A stretch of 51,305 bases of DNA from contig JANWIY010000038.1 in the NCBI GenBank assembly GCA_025449645.1, forward strand, positions 1 to 51,305, written 5' to 3'. Position numbers and translations under genes: made by a program. The notes below the pieces were generated by a model. That model saw nothing but the letters and a program-made list of their open reading frames with translations. It searched no databases and was not told the DNA's origin. Positions 34,906-42,303 of the stretch are shown piece after piece. The DNA is from Chitinophagaceae bacterium (GTDB taxonomy: Bacteria; Bacteroidota; Bacteroidia; Chitinophagales; Chitinophagaceae). The number at the start of each line of letters is the position of its first letter. Position 1 is the stretch's first letter.

Positions 34906-36069
34906 TTATTTTTTCGGAAGCACATAATTATCAACGTCTTCCCGCGTAATCGTTTTGGCAGAAAGAATGATGAGCCGCTCGATCACATTTCTAAGTTCAC
35001 GTATATTTCCCGTCCAGTCATAATCCTGCAGGGCACGGATGGCTTCATCATCGATCCCTTTTTTGGCAATTCCATATTCATTACAGATATCATTCATGAA
35101 TTTATCTGTCAGCAGGGGAATATCATCCTTGCGTTCATTCAATGAAGGCACGTGAATGATGATCACGCTGAGCCGATGATACAGGTCCAGGCGGAAATTT
35201 TTCTCATCCACCTCCTTCAGCAGATCCTTATTGGTGGCTGCGATCACACGCACGTCTACGTTTATGTCCTTATCGCCGCCGACCCGCGTGATCTTTCCTT
35301 CCTGCAGGGCACGCAGTACTTTTGCCTGGGCATTCGGGCTCATGTCCCCGATTTCATCCAGAAAAAGTGTTCCCGTATTCGCCTGTTCAAATTTGCCGAT
35401 GCGCTGTTTGACTGCTGAAGTAAAAGATCCTTTTTCATGGCCGAATAACTCGCTTTCGATCAACTCCCCAGGTATGGCCGCACAGTTCACCTCTATTAAC
35501 GGTCCGGAAGCACGGTTGCTTTTCTCATGAACCCAGCGTGCTACAAGTTCCTTTCCCACCCCGTTCTCCCCGGTTATGAGTATGCGCGCCTCTGTCGGCG
35601 CTACTTTTTCTATCGTTTCCCTGATCTTCAGAATGGGGGCCGAAGCGCCGATCATTTCCTGCACCTTGCTCATCCTTCGCTTCAAAACTTTTGTTTCCGC
35701 AACCAGGGAGGTTTTATCCATGGCATTCCGGATGGTGATGAGCAGGCGGTTCAAATCGGGCGGTTTGGAAATATAGTCATAAGCACCTTTCTTCACTGCT
35801 TCTACGGCGGTTTCAATAGTGCCATGACCGGATATCATAATAATCGGAATGTCAGGATTTGACTCTTTTGCTTTTTCCAGAAATTCAATACCATCCACCT
35901 TTGGCATTTTAATATCGCAGAGAATCACATCATACTCCTTCTCCCTAAATTTCCTCAGACCTTCTTCTCCGTCTCCAGATTCATCAATCTTATATCCTTC
36001 ATATGAAAGGATTTCACTCAGGGTTTTACGTATGGCCTTTTCATCATCAATTATCAGAATGGTCGACAT
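34906..36069 (-). CDS. Response regulator with AAA+ (sigma-54 activator-like) domain but no DNA-binding domain
   Basis: NtrC-like two-domain protein of 387 residues. The receiver (1-120) has D52 in ILCDIKMPK and a conserved lysine in YISKPPD. The AAA+ module has Walker A ITGENGVGKE (165-174), Walker B LFLDEIGDM (235-243) and the arginine-finger region. The GAFTGA loop that contacts sigma-54 reads GSFTSA (214-219). The protein ends shortly after the AAA+ lid (NIRELRNVIERLIILSAKTI ... VLPKK), so the Fis-type HTH is absent. It may act without specific enhancer binding or with a partner. No cognate kinase is adjacent. Confidence 0.9.
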   Translation of the reverse strand: MSTILIIDDEKAIRKTLSEILSYEGYKIDESGDGEEGLRKFREKEYDVILCDIKMPKVDGIEFLEKAKESNPDIPIIMISGHGTIETAVEAVKKGAYDYISKPPDLNRLLITIRNAMDKTSLVAETKVLKRRMSKVQEMIGASAPILKIRETIEKVAPTEARILITGENGVGKELVARWVHEKSNRASGPLIEVNCAAIPGELIESELFGHEKGSFTSAVKQRIGKFEQANTGTLFLDEIGDMSPNAQAKVLRALQEGKITRVGGDKDINVDVRVIAATNKDLLKEVDEKNFRLDLYHRLSVIIIHVPSLNERKDDIPLLTDKFMNDICNEYGIAKKGIDDEAIRALQDYDWTGNIRELRNVIERLIILSAKTITREDVDNYVLPKK

Positions 36070-36218
36070 GTTCCGGATTATTAGTTTATTGTTAGTGATT
36101 GATTTTCAATTATTTACGATAGAGATGAATGGATAATGGCTATAATATTAAAAACTCGGGAATCAGGCTGACTGATTGACAGTGCCAACAGGATTTTTTC
36201 AAGCTTCGTAAAAATACG

Positions 36219-36248
36219 TTGCAGATCCCGGATACGCTGCTTATTTTG
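36219..36248 (+). promoter_or_regulatory. Promoter TTG-N19-TTATTTTG for the 45-residue membrane-peptide gene
   Basis: TTG at 36219-36221, a 19-base spacer, and TTATTTTG at 36241-36248 (one mismatch to TAnnTTTG). The ATG at 36293 is 44 bases downstream. Confidence 0.55.
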
Positions 36249-36292
36249 TGAACGGCATTATTTAAGAAAACCCAATATTTAAAATTCAACCT

Positions 36293-36430
36293 ATGAAACA
36301 GGAAATGGATAATTCCTCCAATACCCATGCGAAAGTTTTTGTTAAGCTGGCCGTCTTTGGCTTTGTTCTGATCGGCTTCGCTTATGTTTCTCTGCTTTTT
36401 CTTGGCAACGCATTAAAAGCCATTCACTAG
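36293..36430 (+). CDS. Small single-pass membrane protein (45 aa)
   Basis: An ATG at 36293 opens 45 codons. The peptide has a polar N-terminus (MKQEMDNSSNTHAKVFVK), one hydrophobic helix of about 20 residues (LAVFGFVLIGFAYVSLLFL) and a short tail GNALKAIH. I recognise no family. Supporting evidence for a real gene is the promoter-like TTG-N19-TTATTTTG upstream and a strong terminator 10 bases after the stop. By the positive-inside rule the lysine-containing N-terminus would be cytoplasmic, though charge is balanced. It lies between the divergent AAA+ regulator gene and the convergent fucosidase gene. Confidence 0.65.
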   Translation: MKQEMDNSSNTHAKVFVKLAVFGFVLIGFAYVSLLFLGNALKAIH

Positions 36431-36440
36431 AAAATAAGTT

Positions 36441-36472
36441 CCCGAATCATGTTATCATGGTTCGGGATTTTT
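36441..36472 (+). terminator. Strong intrinsic terminator after the membrane-peptide gene (bidirectional)
   Basis: CCCGAATCATG (36441-36451) pairs along its full 11 bases, with one G-U, with CATGGTTCGGG (36456-36466) around a TTAT loop. ATTTTTG follows. It also lies just past the stop of the convergent fucosidase gene and may terminate that transcript. Confidence 0.9.
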
Positions 36473-36475
36473 GCT

Positions 36476-37801
36476 TTACCCCCTCGCCACGTCCAGCCGG
36501 ATAATAGCGTCTACCGGATCTATGTTCAATCCTTTAAGGTCAATCATCAGGTAATCATCTGCCAGACGCTGAATCCGGAGCTCTTTTCCCGACATTTTTG
36601 CTGACTTCACCTTATAAGGTCTTTTTAAAAAGAATTTATCGCCGTCTGTTTTAAACAAATGGAGGAAAATCATATTCCCTTTTTCCGTAACGGCACCCCA
36701 GGGTTGCGGCTTGATAAATCCTGCATGTGTTCCGTAAATTGTTTCACCGTTTATCCTTAACCAGTTGCCCATGCTATCCAGCCTGTCTGTAAACTGCGTT
36801 TGTATCTCTCCGTTAGGCAGCGGTCCGATGTTAAGTAAAAGATTCGCTCCATATCCGGCATCCTTTACCAGCAGGCGGATCAGCTCTGTGGTTGATTTAT
36901 AATTGCTATCCGTGATATTAAAACCCCATGAATTGTTAATGGTTTCACAGGTCTCCAATGGAAGAGCTGAAACAGCCTGGCCTCCAAATCCGGTGCTGTT
37001 TCCACCTGGAAGGTCTTTTTCAAACATTTGAAAATCTTCTCCGGGTAAAGGGCTCAGGTGATGATTGTTACCGATCAGGCATGCCGGCTGAAGCCTGTGA
37101 ATCAGCTGGTAGATCTCCGGCAGGCGCCAGTCAACATTAGGTTGCAGGTGCTTATCTTTTTCATTCGAAAGCTGGTCCCAGTATCCGTCGAACCAAACGC
37201 CTGCAATCGGACCATAATTCGTGAGCAGTTCGGTCAGTTGCGCTTCCATGAACCGGATATAACTGTTCCAGTCGCTTTTTTTCGTTCGGCCCGTGCCATG
37301 GCCGGTCCTTCCGGTCTCATATTGGTAGTCGCTTCGGGACCAGTCCAGCAAGGAATAATACACAAATAATTTTATGCCCTGCTTATGACACTCATCTGCT
37401 AATAGTTTTACGGCATCCTGCTTCCAGTCAGTATTCGTGATCTTCCATTCTGATTCCCTGGTGTCCCAGTTGCTAAATCCATCATGGTGGCGGGTAATGA
37501 GGGTAATGTACTGCATGCCGGCACGTTTGGCGGTTGCTACCCATTTTGCAGCATCAAATCGAACCGGATCAAAAATAGTTTGCAGGCGATGGTATTCAGG
37601 AACCGTAATGTTGCGGTCATTCATCACCCATTCGCCGCTTCCCATTACACTGAATGCGCCCCAGTGGATGAACAATCCAAAACGGGCACTGTCGAACCAC
37701 TTACGAGCTGCCAGGTTTTCTGCACCGGGCTGATAATTTGTTTGTGCGCGGCTAAACAGCGCAATGGAAAAACAAAGGAAGAAAGAGCAGGCAGATTTCA
37801 T
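36476..37801 (-). CDS. Alpha-L-fucosidase (GH29), exported
   Basis: Glycoside hydrolase releasing L-fucose from glycans. Its 441 residues begin with a signal peptide (CSFFLCFSIALFSRAQ). GH29 features are WFDSARFGLFIHWGAFSVMG (about 35-54), YITLITRHHDGFSNWD (98-113, with the substrate-binding HH), and the nucleophile D205 in GVWFDGYWDQ. The acid/base residue cannot be assigned safely. The C-terminal beta domain is short. Probably periplasmic. No other clear glycan-degradation gene adjoins it apart from the Gfo/Idh oxidoreductases 4.5 kb away. Confidence 0.93.
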   Translation of the reverse strand: MKSACSFFLCFSIALFSRAQTNYQPGAENLAARKWFDSARFGLFIHWGAFSVMGSGEWVMNDRNITVPEYHRLQTIFDPVRFDAAKWVATAKRAGMQYITLITRHHDGFSNWDTRESEWKITNTDWKQDAVKLLADECHKQGIKLFVYYSLLDWSRSDYQYETGRTGHGTGRTKKSDWNSYIRFMEAQLTELLTNYGPIAGVWFDGYWDQLSNEKDKHLQPNVDWRLPEIYQLIHRLQPACLIGNNHHLSPLPGEDFQMFEKDLPGGNSTGFGGQAVSALPLETCETINNSWGFNITDSNYKSTTELIRLLVKDAGYGANLLLNIGPLPNGEIQTQFTDRLDSMGNWLRINGETIYGTHAGFIKPQPWGAVTEKGNMIFLHLFKTDGDKFFLKRPYKVKSAKMSGKELRIQRLADDYLMIDLKGLNIDPVDAIIRLDVARG

Positions 37802-37833
37802 TTGAGTTTTTGACCGCTTTAAAAAATCGGAAA

Positions 37834-38820
37834 TTATTTATTCAGATACATCACTTCCTTGACCAGCTTTACCGTCCTTTCCACAGAAGGCATGGCGGCA
37901 GCAACCAGGTTGGCAGCATAGTGAAGCGGGGCGTCTGCAGAAGTGATCCTGCGAATCGGTGCGTCGAGGTAATCAAAACCCTCTTTCTGGATATTGTAGG
38001 CAATTTCCGAAGAGATGGAAGCAAAAGGCCACTGTTCTTCAACAATGACGAGGCGGTTTGTTTTCATAACACTCAGAAGGATAGTTTTCCAATCCAGCGG
38101 ACGTATGGTTCGGAGATCAATAACCTCAGCACTGATTTGTTCTTTTTCCAGTTCGGCTGCTGCGCCGAGCGCAACCTTTACCATTTTATTATAGGAAACA
38201 ATGGTTACATCCTTTCCTTCCTTTTTGACGGCTGCCTTGCCAAGTTCAATATAATATTCTTCCTCCGGTATTTCCATTTTATCACCATACATCACTTCGC
38301 TTTCCATGAAGATCACGGGATCCTCCTCGTAGCGGATTGCCTGTTTAAGAAGTCCCTTTGCATCGTATCCATTGCTGGGAGAAACCACTTTCAGCCCGGG
38401 TATATTTGCATAATAACTTTCATAAGCAGTAGAATGCTGGGCTCCAAGCTGCCCGGCCGACCCGCTGGGGCCGCGGAAAACGATGGGGCAACTAATCTGG
38501 CCACCGCTCATGGCCAGCATTTTAGATGCCGTATTGAGGATCTGATCCAGGGCGAGGTTAGCGAAGTTCCAGGTCATGAATTCCAGTACCGGGCGTAGGC
38601 CGTTCTGGGCTGCACCCACGCCAATGGCCGTGAATCCAAGCTCAGAAATGGGTGTATCAATAACCCTCTTAGGACCGAATTCATCAAGCATGCCCTGGCT
38701 TACCTTATAAGCGCCATTATATTCAGCCACTTCCTCCCCCATCAGAAAAACACGGTCATCGCGACGCATCTCTTCACTCAAGGCTTCACGCAAAGCTTCA
38801 CGGAAGGCGATCTGTCTCAT
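37834..38820 (-). CDS. pdhB: Pyruvate dehydrogenase E1 component, beta subunit
   Basis: Beta chain of the heterotetrameric E1 that decarboxylates pyruvate with thiamine diphosphate and feeds the dihydrolipoyl acetyltransferase. At 328 residues it is the standard length. Signatures are REALREALSEEMRRDDRVFL, MGEEVAEYNGAYKVSQGML (TPP-contacting glutamate), DTPISELGFTAIGVGAAQNG, and the C-terminal transketolase domain with VIDLRTIRPLDWKTI and VIVEEQWPFASIS. The alpha and E2 genes are not adjacent. It has its own clear promoter at 38842-38871. Confidence 0.96.
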   Translation of the reverse strand: MRQIAFREALREALSEEMRRDDRVFLMGEEVAEYNGAYKVSQGMLDEFGPKRVIDTPISELGFTAIGVGAAQNGLRPVLEFMTWNFANLALDQILNTASKMLAMSGGQISCPIVFRGPSGSAGQLGAQHSTAYESYYANIPGLKVVSPSNGYDAKGLLKQAIRYEEDPVIFMESEVMYGDKMEIPEEEYYIELGKAAVKKEGKDVTIVSYNKMVKVALGAAAELEKEQISAEVIDLRTIRPLDWKTILLSVMKTNRLVIVEEQWPFASISSEIAYNIQKEGFDYLDAPIRRITSADAPLHYAANLVAAAMPSVERTVKLVKEVMYLNK

Positions 38821-38841
38821 GTATTACGATTTAAGGAGGGG

Positions 38842-38871
38842 CAAAAGTATTGAGGAATGAGGAATCGGCAA
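38842..38871 (-). promoter_or_regulatory. pdhB promoter, perfect TTG-N19-TACTTTTG
   Basis: On the minus strand, TTG (plus CAA at 38869-38871), a 19-base spacer and TACTTTTG (plus CAAAAGTA at 38842-38849) match the Bacteroidota sigma-ABfr consensus exactly. The box ends 21 bases before the pdhB ATG. Confidence 0.85.
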
Positions 38872-39328
38872 TGAGGATTTTCCCTTAATCGTCCATTTTG
38901 GCCTGAAAATCGAAGGTTTGTCGCACTTAGTCGAATAAGTTATAATATAGAGTCAATCCACAGCATCTTTGTTATGTCAACGCGCCGAAAATATCCAATG
39001 AAAACGAAACTGAACCCCTAAACCTTAACTGTAGAAAAATCCTGAATCCTGAAAAATCAAACCGAATCCCGAAAAACCAAGATCTGATCCTGAAAAACCA
39101 AACCGAATCCAACCCTTTAAAGAACCCTTAATCAGAACCCCGATCCTAGAAACCAGATCCAAATCCGAAAAACCAATCCGACTGATCCTTTGAAAAACCA
39201 AACAGTGTCTGAAGATCCATCCTAATGAAAACCAAGGAACCAGTATCGTAAAAAACCGGAAAATTTAATCCTAAACCCTAACCATCATGATCACGTTTAC
39301 GCTTTGACTACCCGGTTTAACGAATTGA
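38872..39328. other. Non-coding region with A/C-rich degenerate repeat tract (core about 39000-39270)
   Basis: The plus strand is strongly enriched in A and C and poor in G and T for about 270 bases. The motif GAAAAACCAA recurs at 39071, 39092, 39167 and 39192, with variants at 39051 (GAAAAATCAA) and 39227 (GAAAACCAA), interleaved with CCGAATCC, CTGATCC and ACCCTAA units. No ORF over 20 codons fits known coding style (the best is a 15-residue ATG frame, 38974-39021). It lies between the pdhB promoter and the DUF4907 terminator. It could be an untranslated RNA, a relic repeat or a protein-binding region. Confidence 0.55.
38918..38946 (+). promoter_or_regulatory. Possible promoter TTGTCG-N17-TATAAT reading into the A/C-rich tract
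   Basis: TTGTCG at 38918-38923, a 17-base spacer and TATAAT at 38941-38946. This is a good match to the generic sigma-70 consensus but not to the Bacteroidota TAnnTTTG box, so use in this host is uncertain. Confidence 0.3.
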
Positions 39329-39360
39329 AAAAGCCGTCCCACTGAACAGGGCCGGCTTTT
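39325..39360 (-). terminator. Bidirectional intrinsic terminator after the DUF4907 gene
   Basis: AAAAGCCGTCCC (39329-39340) and GGGCCGGCTTTT (39349-39360) form a 12-bp stem with one mismatch and an 8-base loop. On the minus strand it is followed by TTTTTC and directly overlaps the DUF4907 stop codon. On the plus strand it ends in TTTT and could stop a transcript from the A/C-rich tract. Confidence 0.85.
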
Positions 39361-39716
39361 CATTTATTTTTCAGTATGCCCAATTGTTCCAGGTCCTTCT
39401 GCGTTATGGCCGGCAACTGGTTCGTACTGATTTTTTGAACAACTTTCCGGCCCACCAGTAATGCATCTTCGCGGGTTTTAAATCCCTGTTTTCCGGTTAT
39501 GTAAGGAATGAATTCCTGATGAATATAAATTTTATTATCAGCCATAATATTGTATCCCCATCCATGGGCAGTTTGAAAAGCAACTGCGCTCAGGAAAACT
39601 TTATCCTGGTGATCCAGCCGCAATGCCTGTCGATGCCATGCAAAAAAAATAACCGCACTGCAAATCAACAGCGCGGTGATCGTAAGAAAGATGTATTTCC
39701 TTCTGCTAATTGTCAT
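39360..39716 (-). CDS. DUF4907 family membrane-anchored protein (118 aa)
   Basis: Small protein with an N-terminal membrane anchor or uncleaved signal (KYIFLTITALLICSAVIFFA, residues 7-26). The periplasmic part carries AFQTAHGWGYNIMADNKIYI followed by HQEFIPYITG, KQGFKTREDALLVGRKVVQK and a Lys-rich end. The pattern 'GWGY.I..N.K.YIHQ..IP...G...F....DA' is what I associate with DUF4907, a Bacteroidota family of unknown function. Its start overlaps the end of the Kelch lipoprotein gene by 11 bases, so the two are translationally coupled. Confidence 0.68.
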   Translation of the reverse strand: MTISRRKYIFLTITALLICSAVIFFAWHRQALRLDHQDKVFLSAVAFQTAHGWGYNIMADNKIYIHQEFIPYITGKQGFKTREDALLVGRKVVQKISTNQLPAITQKDLEQLGILKNK

Positions 39717-40734
39717 TTGGATTCAGCACGACATTCGGCTGGAATTCGCGGAGAAAGTCAGAAGCAGCTGCCTGACCAGGTCCGCTTCTTCCGGTAGCAA
39801 CAAATCCGCGGCCGAGCACATTAAATCCAACCGCACCTGTTGTTGCAGGTCCTTCAAACGGAGATTTTTCGGTCCACAGATCAGAGGCAAAATCATATTC
39901 CCATGTAAAGGTATAAGCGACCCCGTTTTCCCCGCAACTGATATATCCTTTATCGCCGATGACAAATGCCGCTGCATTGTTTCTTATAATATTTGTATAG
40001 CCATCATCATATGTATCGCTGCTGTAATTGGTAATATGACGAAGCTGGGTCCAGTTCTCGGAGGTCAGGCTTGGATCAAACACCCAGAAATCACTCACTT
40101 CTGTTCCGCTGTTAATTCCTGTTACGAGATAAGCCTTGTTGTTATAAAGCATTACAGCAGCTCCGTATCTTTTATTTCCGCTGAAATCGATCGTCTCCCA
40201 GCTACTATCTGCAGGATTGTAACGATAGAAGTCTTTAAGTGCATTGCTTCCGTCAAAACCAGTTCCAACATATCCGTAATTGCCAATACCGAACGCAACG
40301 GCTTCATATCTGGCACCGCCGGCAAAATCAGGTTTTCTTGACCAGGCATTTGCTAAAGGATCGAATTCATAAAAATCCGTGAGGTAATTAAATCCATCGT
40401 AACCGGTGCCTACAAAAGCATTTCCGCCAACGCTGAATGCAATGGCCGAACTTCTTTCGGTTCCGGTCGGCATGCTCGCAACCTGTGACCAGTTATCATT
40501 AACTGCATCATATTTCCAGAAATCCCTGAACCTTGTGTTCAATCCGTCCCAGCCTGATCCCAGATAAGCTGTATCGCCAATGGTAAAACCAACCGCTTCA
40601 CTTCTGGCAGGGCCGTTTAATTGGGATCTGGTTACCCAGTTACCGCTTTCAGTGTAAGGGATGGTATTTTTATGGCAAGAAAACAAAGTGAATAAAAAGA
40701 AAGGGGAGAGTACAAGAAAGTAGATCCGCTTCAT
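39706..40734 (-). CDS. Kelch-repeat beta-propeller lipoprotein
   Basis: Envelope lipoprotein of 342 residues. The lipoprotein signal ends PFFLFTLFSC (lipobox cysteine about 19). The rest consists of about six Kelch-type blades, each with a glycine-rich strand such as AVGFTIGDTAYLGSGWDG, AIAFSVGGNAFVGTGYDG and AVAFGIGNYGYVGTGFDG followed by FW.YD or FY.FDP. This predicts a beta-propeller. There is no catalytic motif of galactose oxidase, so a binding role is more likely. It is coupled to the DUF4907 gene and divergent, over 215 bp, from the DUF4270 gene. Confidence 0.85.
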   Translation of the reverse strand: MKRIYFLVLSPFFLFTLFSCHKNTIPYTESGNWVTRSQLNGPARSEAVGFTIGDTAYLGSGWDGLNTRFRDFWKYDAVNDNWSQVASMPTGTERSSAIAFSVGGNAFVGTGYDGFNYLTDFYEFDPLANAWSRKPDFAGGARYEAVAFGIGNYGYVGTGFDGSNALKDFYRYNPADSSWETIDFSGNKRYGAAVMLYNNKAYLVTGINSGTEVSDFWVFDPSLTSENWTQLRHITNYSSDTYDDGYTNIIRNNAAAFVIGDKGYISCGENGVAYTFTWEYDFASDLWTEKSPFEGPATTGAVGFNVLGRGFVATGRSGPGQAAASDFLREFQPNVVLNPNDN

Positions 40735-40855
40735 ATTGTTGTATTAATAATAGATACCTCGTTTTGTTGCGATAAAAGTATTTTATTTGCAGCGCGAAAT
40801 ACGGACAATTCAGGGGATTTCACAAAAATTTATCAAATAACGTGAACCAGTTCAA

Positions 40856-40886
40856 TTGTTAATCGAATTCAAAAAACATACTTTTG
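40856..40886 (+). promoter_or_regulatory. Promoter TTG-N20-TACTTTTG for the DUF4270 gene
   Basis: TTG at 40856-40858, a 20-base spacer and TACTTTTG at 40879-40886 are an exact match to the Bacteroidota consensus. The ATG at 40950 lies 63 bases downstream of the box. Confidence 0.85.
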
Positions 40887-40949
40887 CCTTTTCACCACCA
40901 TACATCCATTCATCTCAGGCCGGATCCCTAATCAGCAGATTACCACAGC

Positions 40950-42302
40950 ATGACAAGGAAATGTTATTTCAGGCATCGTATAGCTTTGTTTCTGTTACCT
41001 GTTCTTGCGATGCTGGGCATGATTTCATGCACTAAACCCGTCATCAATTTTGGAAATAATTACAGCAATGACAACGCCACGAATGTAGTTACAGTGGACA
41101 CATTTGGCATTCGGCTCTCCACGGTTTTCCTCGATTCCTTCCCAACTTCCGGAACGGGAAGTATGCTGATCGGCAGGTACCACGATCCTTACATCGGAAC
41201 CGTGACCTCCAGGAGTTATTCGGAAATCATTTATCCAAGCGCACTTCCCACGCTCACCAGTCTCGCACAATTTGATTCCCTGGAACTGATCTTCAGGATC
41301 AATAAAAGTTTTTACGGGGACACTACCAAAGTGCAGCGCTATCTTGTCAGCCAGCTATCCAGCGTACTTAATTATCCGGGCACCCAATTGCAATTCTTTA
41401 ACATAGATTCTATTCCCTACGACCCAACCATTCTTGGTTCAGCGGATGTTCAGATAAATCCCACGGCCGGATTCACTTCTCAAAAAACAGGTGACTCAGT
41501 TAAGATCAGGCTGCCTGATTCGCAAGGTAAATTACTGTACAATCTCCTGTATAATCAATCAGACACGGTCAAGAATGCAACCACATTCAGAGGATTTTTT
41601 AAGGGGCTGACGATCTATCCGGATACGACTATGCCGGGGGCCATATACGGATTCAGGGATTCAATGTTTATCCGTTTGCATTATCACGAACCTGGTGTGG
41701 TTTACCAGCCTCTCTTTGTGGATTTTCCTTATGTCAACAAGCCAAATCAGTTCAACAGGATTACGGCAGACAGAACAGGCACGCCTATTCAGAACATCAG
41801 CGAGCAGAATCCTGAAATCGTTTCCACCGCGACCGGCAACGCAGCCTATCTGCAGCCTTCAACGGCGCTTTATGTGAAATTACTTTTCCCTACGCTTGGA
41901 AATTTGCTTCAGTACCCCGACTACCTGAGTGTGCTGAGAGCAACACTTACCATAAAACCGGTGGATGGAACTTATAGTCCTATCTATGCTCTGCCGCCCC
42001 TGGTAAACCTGATCAATACCACCCAGGCAAATACCCTGGGGACTACCGCTGCTATAGGCACCGGGGGTCTTGTAATTGACTATCTCTATGGAGCGAATAC
42101 TGCCTATACCTACGACGTGACGAGTTATATCCAGCAAGCCATTTTAAGAGGGGTTCAGGATAATGCGGTAAACGGCATCATGTTAACCATCCCTTCGCCT
42201 GCCTATAATACCACTTTCAACCGCGTGGTCGTAGGTGATCAGTTCAGTCCGCTGAAAGTGAATCAAATTTCTCTGAACATCTTTTATGCTTCATATTATT
42301 AA
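40950..42302 (+). CDS. DUF4270 family lipoprotein
   Basis: Bacteroidota envelope lipoprotein of unknown function, 450 residues. The signal ends LLPVLAMLGMISC (lipobox cysteine about 27). Family-like features are VDTFGIRLSTVFLDSFPTSG (about 49-68), LIGRYHDPYIGTVTSRSYSE near 73-92, and an all-beta pattern through to SPLKVNQISLNIFYASYY at the C-terminus. The outer-membrane protein gene begins within two bases of its stop, so the two are made together. A consensus promoter precedes it. Confidence 0.78.
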   Translation: MTRKCYFRHRIALFLLPVLAMLGMISCTKPVINFGNNYSNDNATNVVTVDTFGIRLSTVFLDSFPTSGTGSMLIGRYHDPYIGTVTSRSYSEIIYPSALPTLTSLAQFDSLELIFRINKSFYGDTTKVQRYLVSQLSSVLNYPGTQLQFFNIDSIPYDPTILGSADVQINPTAGFTSQKTGDSVKIRLPDSQGKLLYNLLYNQSDTVKNATTFRGFFKGLTIYPDTTMPGAIYGFRDSMFIRLHYHEPGVVYQPLFVDFPYVNKPNQFNRITADRTGTPIQNISEQNPEIVSTATGNAAYLQPSTALYVKLLFPTLGNLLQYPDYLSVLRATLTIKPVDGTYSPIYALPPLVNLINTTQANTLGTTAAIGTGGLVIDYLYGANTAYTYDVTSYIQQAILRGVQDNAVNGIMLTIPSPAYNTTFNRVVVGDQFSPLKVNQISLNIFYASYY

Positions 42303-42303
42303 T

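Noticed and set aside
36140..36328. 62-codon minus-strand frame between the AAA+ regulator and fucosidase genes
   Set aside because: It overlaps the better supported plus-strand 45-residue gene with its promoter; composition is poor.
37810..38598. 262-codon open frame on the plus strand opposite pdhB
   Set aside because: Antisense to pdhB over nearly its full length, with Phe/His-rich composition typical of a reverse-frame artefact.
39000..39270. A/C-rich tract as a CRISPR array
   Set aside because: The repeated unit is only about 10 bases, degenerate, with irregular spacing, and no cas genes are present.
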